This document shows, piece by piece, positions 58,576 to 64,000 of a DNA stretch of 64,000 bases (its first letter is position 1; every line of letters begins with the position of its first letter). The DNA lies in assembly GCA_020726505.1 (NCBI GenBank), contig JAHLEZ010000007.1:1426001-1490000 (forward strand). Direction: 5' to 3'. The translations under genes and the position numbers were made by a program. The notes beneath the pieces were generated by a model. The model was given only the letters and a program-made list of their open reading frames with translations. It had not been told where the DNA came from and searched no databases. Source of the DNA: Leptodontidium sp. MPI-SDFR-AT-0119. Taxonomy: Eukaryota > Ascomycota > Leotiomycetes > Helotiales > Leptodontidiaceae.

Positions 58576-59510
58576 TTAATTCTCAACACCCAACATCCCC
58601 TTCAACCCCCCCTCAACACCTCTCCACCACCTCCCCCTCTCCTCCAAATCATCCCCCACCCCACCCAAAGCCTCCTCCTTCCTCCTCTTCGCCTCCCTCG
58701 CCGAAGCCGTACTCCCCAACCTCTTAACCTCTAAAGGCTGCAACTCAGCATTCAACCTCTCCAACTCCTTCGTCTTCCTCGGAACCATAACCTGCAACTG
58801 CTCTAACTGCCTATCCAGCTCCGCACGCTCCCTTTCCCTCTCCTCCACAGCCATAATCGTCTTCTCCAGCGGCATATTCAACCTCGGATTCGCCCCCGGC
58901 TGCTCCTGCGCATTTCTCAACTCCTCAACCCTCCCCTCCAAGCCCTCGATCCTCTCAGGCAAGTCCTGCAGCTGCGCCGTCTGCACACGGATATCCTCAT
59001 ACTTGCGACATAATTCGCGGCCTCGCTTCTCTAATTCGGCGACGAGGTCTGCAACTTCGGTCTTCTGGGCTTTGAGGGCGGCTTTGGAGATCGCGAGGGT
59101 GGCTTCGAGTTCGACGTTCTCTTGGTGTTCGACGACCAGTGGTGGGTCGCCGACGATGGCGCGGATGAATTTCTCTTTGGTGACTTGCTCGAGGTAGGAG
59201 AAGCGGAGTTTGGAGAAGAGTTCCTGATTAGCGCAGCTGTCAGTATATATATATAACATCTATAACATCATCCCCATATCAACTTGAGTATTTGGGGCAT
59301 TCTTCGTACTTTGTAGTGTGTGAGATCTGCTTCGAGGCTTGCGGGTGTGGGGTTGTCGAATACGTCTGTAGACACGTCTGAGGTCCGCTCTTTCCCGCCG
59401 TTTTGCTTCAGTTGTCTGGATACGGGCTCGCTGAGTTTTATGATGGAGAGTTCGTGGTCGTTTTGTACTTCTAGGAGCGTTTCGAGGATGTCTTGGTGAG
59501 ATTGTGTCAT
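58576..59510 (-). CDS. sos7: Kinetochore protein Sos7-like, 282 aa
   Basis: Probable kinetochore protein; in fission yeast Sos7 partners Spc7/KNL1 in the outer kinetochore and corresponds to the Kre28/Zwint position. Exons (minus): 59310-59510 and 58576-59223, intron 86 bp. The diagnostic block comes right after the splice: HYKELFSKLRFSYLEQVTKE followed by KFIRAIVGDPPLVVE. The rest, about residues 100-250, is heptad-rich coiled coil (NVELEATLAISKAALKAQK, VADLVAELEKRGRELCRKY, LDRQLEQLQVMVPRKTKEL). It ends with a Trp-containing segment (RWWRGVEGGLKGMLGVEN). Recognition rests on memory of the SKLRFSYLEQ-type Sos7 motif and on coiled-coil layout. Divergent from the RS-protein gene, start codons 390 bp apart. 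Confidence 0.72.
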
Positions 59511-59900
59511 GGTGGGTGAGGAGGCGCAAAGGATCTCTTGATGCTGGGTTTGTTGGAGGAGGGGCAGAAATGAAATACCAGACGTGTGAATCGGAACCGA
59601 GAGAGCGCGACGATCGGATTCGGAACTTGGGATATATCGAAACGCAATGTTTTGGTCTTGGTAAAGGCGCGATGCGTGAAATATTTCGTACATGGAAACC
59701 TGGATCGCGAAGCTGGGTTTGTTTACTTTCAAGCCACAGCCTTGTCCGTGCCAAGCCACTACTCCACCGCCTATCGGCAGAACAGCCACGCCAAAACGTC
59801 AGAAAACCTCATTGGTGCCTGCCCTCCTTGCCTGCCTTGTCCTGTGTGTACCTGATTGCCTTCAAACAACTTCCACACCCAACTTCTTCTCGCCGCAAAG
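59511..59900. promoter_or_regulatory. Shared divergent promoter, Sos7 / RS protein
   Basis: A 390-bp interval between opposing start codons; both promoters must lie here. The right half has a C+T-rich tract near 59820-59890, as in fungal 5' UTRs. Confidence 0.5.
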
Positions 59901-61204
59901 ATGGCGAGCGAAGATCTCACGGACGATTATGTCGCCAGTCTCCTTGCCAAAGATGCGAAAGAGAGCTCTATCAAATACTCTTCTGTCGGCTTAGAAGCTT
60001 TTGGGCGGTCCAAGTGTGTACCCCTCCTCATCCTCCTCCTTCATGCCATTTCCCTTCCTTGTTCGCAAGTAATAAATAAGACAAAATAAAAAGAGAGAAA
60101 AGAGACTAACAGGAAAACAGACCACCAGCGAATAAACCTAAACCCAACACGCGTTTCCTGAGGAATATTATCAAGGATACGGATAGTCATAATGCCGCCC
60201 TCCTAGCGAAAGAAGCCGCAGAATCCCGCGCTAGACTTCAAAGTTTGGCTACTAGTAGTAATCCGCAGAGGGCAAATGGAAGGGGAGTAGGAGGTGATAT
60301 TAGGAGGAGGCAGTTGGGGGATATTGCGGCTATTCTTGGGGGGAGGCCCACGAAACGGAGGAGGGCTGAGAGGGTGGGGAGAGAGGGGAGGAGAGTTAAT
60401 ACATCGAGTGAGGATGAGGAGGTTGAGGAGAAGCCGAGAGTGAAGCGTGTGAGAGAAGAGAGGAGGGAAGAGAGGGATGAGGATGGCAGGTCGAGAAGCC
60501 ATAAAAGTTCTCATCAGAGACGTAGGAGTGTTTCTGGAGAGAGGGGAAAGGATAGGAAGAGGAAGGGGGACAGATCACGATCCAGATCCAGATCACCTAG
60601 AGAACATCGGAGTAAAGACAAAGAGTCACGACATCGACATAGATCACCGAGGAGGAAACGCTCAAGGTCTCCTGAACCAGAAAAATCTCGAGATAAATCC
60701 CACCGATCACATCGCCATCGCCGCTCTCCATCCCAGGAACGGAAACCCTCAAAACCCGACTCTAGGAAGCCAGAAAGCAAACCAGATTATGATTCGGATC
60801 CGTTAGACGATATTATTGGGCCACGGCCCCCTTCTATCCCAGAAGTTAAGCGGAAAGGAAGAGGGACTATATCTCACGCCTCTGGGATTGACTCTCGCTT
60901 CTCGGCTAACTACGACCCGACTGCTGATGTGCAACTCGATTTCGACGAGGAGAATGACTGGGACCAAGCGCTTGAGGCGTTGAAAGATAGGCAGAAGTGG
61001 AAACAGCAAGGTGCGGATCGGTTGAGAGCTGCGGGCTTTACGGAGGAGGAGGTCAGTAAGTGGGAGAAGGGTGGGGAGAAGAGAGAGGAGGATGTTAGAT
61101 GGTCGAAGAAGGGGGAGGGTCGGGAGTGGGATAGAGGGAAGGTCGTTGATCGTGATGGGGCTGTGACTATTGAGTCAAAATTTGGGAGATTGACGGATGA
61201 TTGA
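59901..61204 (+). CDS. RS-rich nuclear protein, probably splicing-associated, 398 aa
   Basis: Exons 59901-60013 and 60121-61204, with a 107-bp intron (branch site ACTAAC). The ATG at 59901 gives MASEDLTDDYVASLLAKDAK, a conserved-looking acidic start. Then SKPPANKPKPNTRFLRNIIK and DTDSHNAALLAKEAAESRAR form the folded N-terminal part. A basic region (RRRQLGDIAAIL; RPTKRRRAERVG) precedes a long Arg-Ser-rich segment (residues about 130-230: SRSRSRSPREHRS, SPRRKRSRSPEPEKS). The C-terminal part has SGIDSRFSANYDPTADVQLD, DWDQALEALKDRQKWKQQGA and SKWEKGGEKREEDVRWSKKG, and ends ESKFGRLTDD. RS segments of this kind occur in pre-mRNA splicing factors, and fungal relatives are often named as such. I cannot assign a specific spliceosome component. 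Confidence 0.75.
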
Positions 61205-61601
61205 GGCTGGTTCCTGAGTTTCTGAGAGCTCGTCTTGAAGCTGGTAGATATCCTTGGGCTCTTGAGTGTTCCTATCTGGATGTGTACAACTGGCTGTAGG
61301 GATCAAGTTCTCGCTTGAATGTGCAAATGGATTAAGCAGCCGTTGAGAATCTGAGTCTCCAATGTTCCTCACTTTCTCGGATATTTCAAGCAAGTCACTG
61401 GAGCCTTGTGTCTAAGCCTCGCCACCTTGTTCGCTTCTCTGATCCAACAACGTCGTAGGGCTCAATCGCATGCATGCATAGCGCGTACTTCTAGGTAGAC
61501 ATCACAGCCTCCTCCTTTCATTCTCTCCTTCAAAAAACCAAATCTCTATCTCCATTCCTAAAAATCCACACCCTCCCACACAACAATCAGGCCATTAAAC
61601 C
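61205..61601. other. Intergenic
   Basis: A 397-bp interval between two co-oriented genes; C+T-rich near 61510-61600. No other feature. Confidence 0.45.
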
Positions 61602-62351
61602 ATGCCTCCCTCTCCCCCTCCCTCAGCATCACACACAACCCTCCCCCCAACCAACCCCACCCCTCTAACAAAATGTGAACGCTCTGCCCTCCTCCACTGG
61701 TCCCTCTACGGGCAAGGTCACGACCCTTCCATCCAGGACTTAAAACCACGCGCCTCACCCCCAAAACAAGCTCAAGAGATGTCGAAACCGGTGTTTTCAC
61801 ACTGGAATGTACCGCTTTCGGTGGAACAGATGGGGAAATTGAGTCGTGGGTTTGAGCCTGAGATGATGGAGGATAAGTGGCTTGTTTATGCTGTTGATGG
61901 GGATGGGAAGAAGGATGGGGAGATGGAGGAAGGGAAGCAGGGTATTCTGGGAGGTGGGAAGGCTGAGAGTGCCGAGTTAGAGAGAGAAGGGGAAGAAGTT
62001 GGAGGAGTAAGAGAAGCTGGTTTAAGTAAGTTGGTTGATTTGAAAGAGCATGAGATGATGAGAGTGTTCATGGTGCGATCTTGGACTGGGAAACCGATTT
62101 ATGAGATTCGGATCCTGGTTTTGAGGGACCAAGAGGGGAAGAAGCGAGAGGGAGAAGGAGAAGGAGAGGTAGTGGGGAGGATTGAGGGATTGGTGTGGGA
62201 GAGTGATGGAGAAGTTATTACCGGTCAGGATGAGGGCGTTGCAAAGGAGAGGGCGAGGGAGGTTTGTAGGTGGATTTTGGGCGTGCAACTTTTGCCTGAT
62301 GTGCCGAAGCCTAGGAGGGGAGGTGGCGGTAACGGAAGTGGGAAAGATTGA
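61602..62351 (+). CDS. Hypothetical fungal protein, 249 aa, intronless
   Basis: Unrecognised family. A single open frame starts at an ATG in a good context (aacCATGCC). The N-terminus is Pro/Ser/Thr-rich (MPPSPPPSASHTTLPPTNP) and is followed by CERSALLHWSLYGQGHDPS. The core has FSHWNVPLSVEQMGKLSRGF, EPEMMEDKWLVYAVDGDG, HEMMRVFMVRSWTGKPIYEI and RILVL. Two acidic, Gly/Glu-rich insertions (residues about 105-145 and 185-205) separate the core elements. The C-terminus is VCRWILGVQLLPDVPKPRR plus a Gly-rich tail. The alternating hydrophobic segments look like a small beta-rich fold. No signal peptide or membrane helix. Confidence 0.65.
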   Translation: MPPSPPPSASHTTLPPTNPTPLTKCERSALLHWSLYGQGHDPSIQDLKPRASPPKQAQEMSKPVFSHWNVPLSVEQMGKLSRGFEPEMMEDKWLVYAVDGDGKKDGEMEEGKQGILGGGKAESAELEREGEEVGGVREAGLSKLVDLKEHEMMRVFMVRSWTGKPIYEIRILVLRDQEGKKREGEGEGEVVGRIEGLVWESDGEVITGQDEGVAKERAREVCRWILGVQLLPDVPKPRRGGGGNGSGKD

Positions 62352-64000
62352 GTGGTTAGTGAGAGGGTCCTGGAATGTTGTAGGGCGAGACAAAGATGGT
62401 GTTTTTAGGTGGATGTGGAAATGTGGTTATGGAAAAAGCTGTGCTGTCTTGGATCTTGAAATCGGTTTGACGAAATGTCCTAGTTGGGGTGGGGACTTTG
62501 AGATAGGCAGGCGTGCGTATAATAATTTTCAACTGTAAGTATATGTATGCTGCTCTTTCGTATGACTACTTAACCTTCGATGAAGAAGCCGGACCAGGGG
62601 CTGAAACTTTCAGTGATGTCCATAATGATTAGTTGATGGCCATGATATCCCGGATCTTGAAAATGTCTTGGTGCAATATTGTGTACGGAGGCTGAGACTT
62701 TGGCGTAGGAAACTCCGAATAAGACAAGACTTGATAGATTGTCATTTGATTCTCCATGCGAAGGAACACCAGTGTTTGTGAGAAATAAAACAGGCGTTGA
62801 GAGTATTGGTAATAGCCGAATAGGGGGCTATTCGAGATTTCGAAGTCCTTCAAGACAATGTGCCGTGTTGGGGTTGGGATTATGGGATAGGTCACTCAAG
62901 TTTAACGCTTCATGATAGAACGATGCTTAGGGAGAAAATATTAGAATGGATGGATGTCTGTATTAAGAGCGCCGGAAAGGAACCTGGATGCTTACGAAAA
63001 AGTTAATGTGCATTTCAATGTCCTGTAGCTGGGTTGGAACATTTGATCCTGAGATGAGTGTCAACCAATAGCAATGGATAATATAGGATTTTGATGGTTA
63101 TATTATTGAAGGGATGTGTATATGGATTGACTTGGATGCTTGAGAAAACGAATATGAAAGTCCTAAATTGAGGTGGGGGAGGTTAAGATATTTGATTTCA
63201 AGAAAATGACATAAATTTTTCGAGGCTCTGCCATGCCCCTTCATTTCTCTTCAGGCTCTTCCTCATTATGATCTAAAACCGGATGATATTGTAACAATTT
63301 GTCCCATGTAACAACATACTCGGGGCTGACCATGGTTGACAAGATGTGAGCTCACTCAAAAGTACTTTTGGAGACATGATAGTTAACAGACTAGATCGCC
63401 ATGGACAACCGCAACGAGAAGCCACCCCTCAAACTTTCATAAACTCCCATGTGATATCACACTCTCCTGAAGGTGCGTTTCTCACTGCTAGTAATCGACA
63501 GTGACAGTTGGGGCGTAGATACGTTTCAACTGATATGTACACATTGAAACAGGCAAAGTCACAAGATTGCTTCCTGCAAGAAACTTGAGAATTCCGACGA
63601 CGATACCCGGCCAACGACGATGAACCCACGAGGAAGTGTGAGCTAATCAGAAACCCACCAGCGGTGATTTGCAAGCTTTCTCCAGAGGTACTTTTCAACA
63701 TTTGCTGACACGGAATCGGAGTTACAACTCTTTCGAGCAGAACTTTGAAGCAGGCAAGGGACCTGCTCGTAAGCGTTCTCACTAACACCACCCCATCTTC
63801 TTGACCTTCATCATACCGCAATTTTAAAATTTCCTTTGGACAAAAACGAAGTAAGAATGTTGTATTGATGGAACACAAGTGGCGGAAATCATGCCAAGAA
63901 GGACGAGAACAATCCAATCTTGGCACCATGGGCAGCCGAATCCGTACTTCAATGGGGAGAAAAGTGATGGAGAATGGAAACAGATTGAAGTCTCTGAACT
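62352..64000. other. Window end: degenerate repeats and one weak ORF
   Basis: After the last gene the DNA carries several diverged copies of one motif (62450-63200, separate entry). A 166-codon minus frame with true ATG (63429-63929, MVPRLDCSRPSWHDFRHLCS) is open but resembles nothing and has no visible splice partners, so I leave it uncalled. Confidence 0.4.
62450..63200 (+). repeat. Degenerate tandem repeat, unit roughly 150-200 bp
   Basis: Related segments start near 62453, 62650, 62840, 62989 and 63137. The clearest pair shares GGAT-CTTGA, then A-rich sequence, GTCCTA-TTG-GGTGGGG and TTAGATA-like ends. In two copies the translation is alike (GLTKCPSWGGDFEIG and LQDNVPCWGWDYGIG). Divergence is strong, so boundaries are approximate. 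Confidence 0.4.

Noticed and set aside
63429..63929. 166-codon minus-strand frame with ATG
   Set aside because: Cys/Ser/Leu-rich with no motif, no introns around it and no recognisable family; may be chance.
1..64000. CRISPR arrays, bacterial operons, rRNA genes
   Set aside because: This is eukaryotic fungal DNA; no regularly spaced direct repeats, rRNA motifs or 5S-like sequence were seen.

Overview
This window is nuclear DNA from a filamentous ascomycete (Pezizomycotina). The genes carry many short introns of about 46-130 bp with GTAAGT-type donors and CTAAC/CTGAC branch sites. The gene set is typical of these fungi: a fungal Zn2Cys6 regulator, a PMT1-type mannosyltransferase, an Ash1-type SET protein, Erf2, Snx3, a Rim2-type carrier and a CSC1/OSCA channel. 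A placement in Leotiomycetes is only an impression from the style of the proteins and was not tested. Exon coordinates below were worked out by hand from splice signals and frame continuity.

Layout. 0-6.2 kb is decayed accessory DNA: an MFS transporter pseudogene, a large conserved fungal gene broken in its first half, and an aminoglycoside-phosphotransferase-like gene with a frameshift and a damaged catalytic loop. 6.9-8 kb holds an intact secreted VPS62-domain gene. 8-18 kb is sparse: a 53-residue gene visible only after splicing three exons, a 2.9-kb region rich in simple repeats, and a 904-residue Zn2Cys6 regulator. 18-28.5 kb is a dense housekeeping block: SRPK-like kinase, tetraspanin, Snx3, Rim2-type carrier, Ash1-type methyltransferase. 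28.5-34.5 kb is gene-poor and A+T-rich, with one intron-containing tRNA-Leu(AAG). Erf2 follows. 38-43.7 kb is a second decayed block: a coiled-coil gene of unknown function, an FHA plus kinase gene, and a homeodomain gene, all carrying stops or frameshifts. 44-62 kb is again dense: a small membrane protein, PMT1, a dienelactone hydrolase, a CSC1/OSCA channel, a Sos7-like kinetochore protein, an RS-rich nuclear protein and a hypothetical protein. 62.4-63.2 kb looks like an old, diverged tandem repeat.

How it fits together. The housekeeping genes have no common pathway. Some are arranged head-to-head and probably share promoter DNA (tetraspanin/Snx3, Sos7/RS protein). The main pattern is the contrast between the intact genes and the two decayed blocks. 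In four decayed genes I count 15 in-frame stops: 11 TAG, 2 TAA and 2 TGA, with long open reading between them. C-to-T change at CpA turns CAG into TAG and CAA into TAA, so this is what repeat-induced point mutation (RIP) of multicopy genes would leave. The three-gene block at 38-43.7 kb (coiled coil, FHA-kinase, homeodomain) is the best candidate here for an undescribed multicopy or mobile unit. That is inference and needs a genome-wide copy search.
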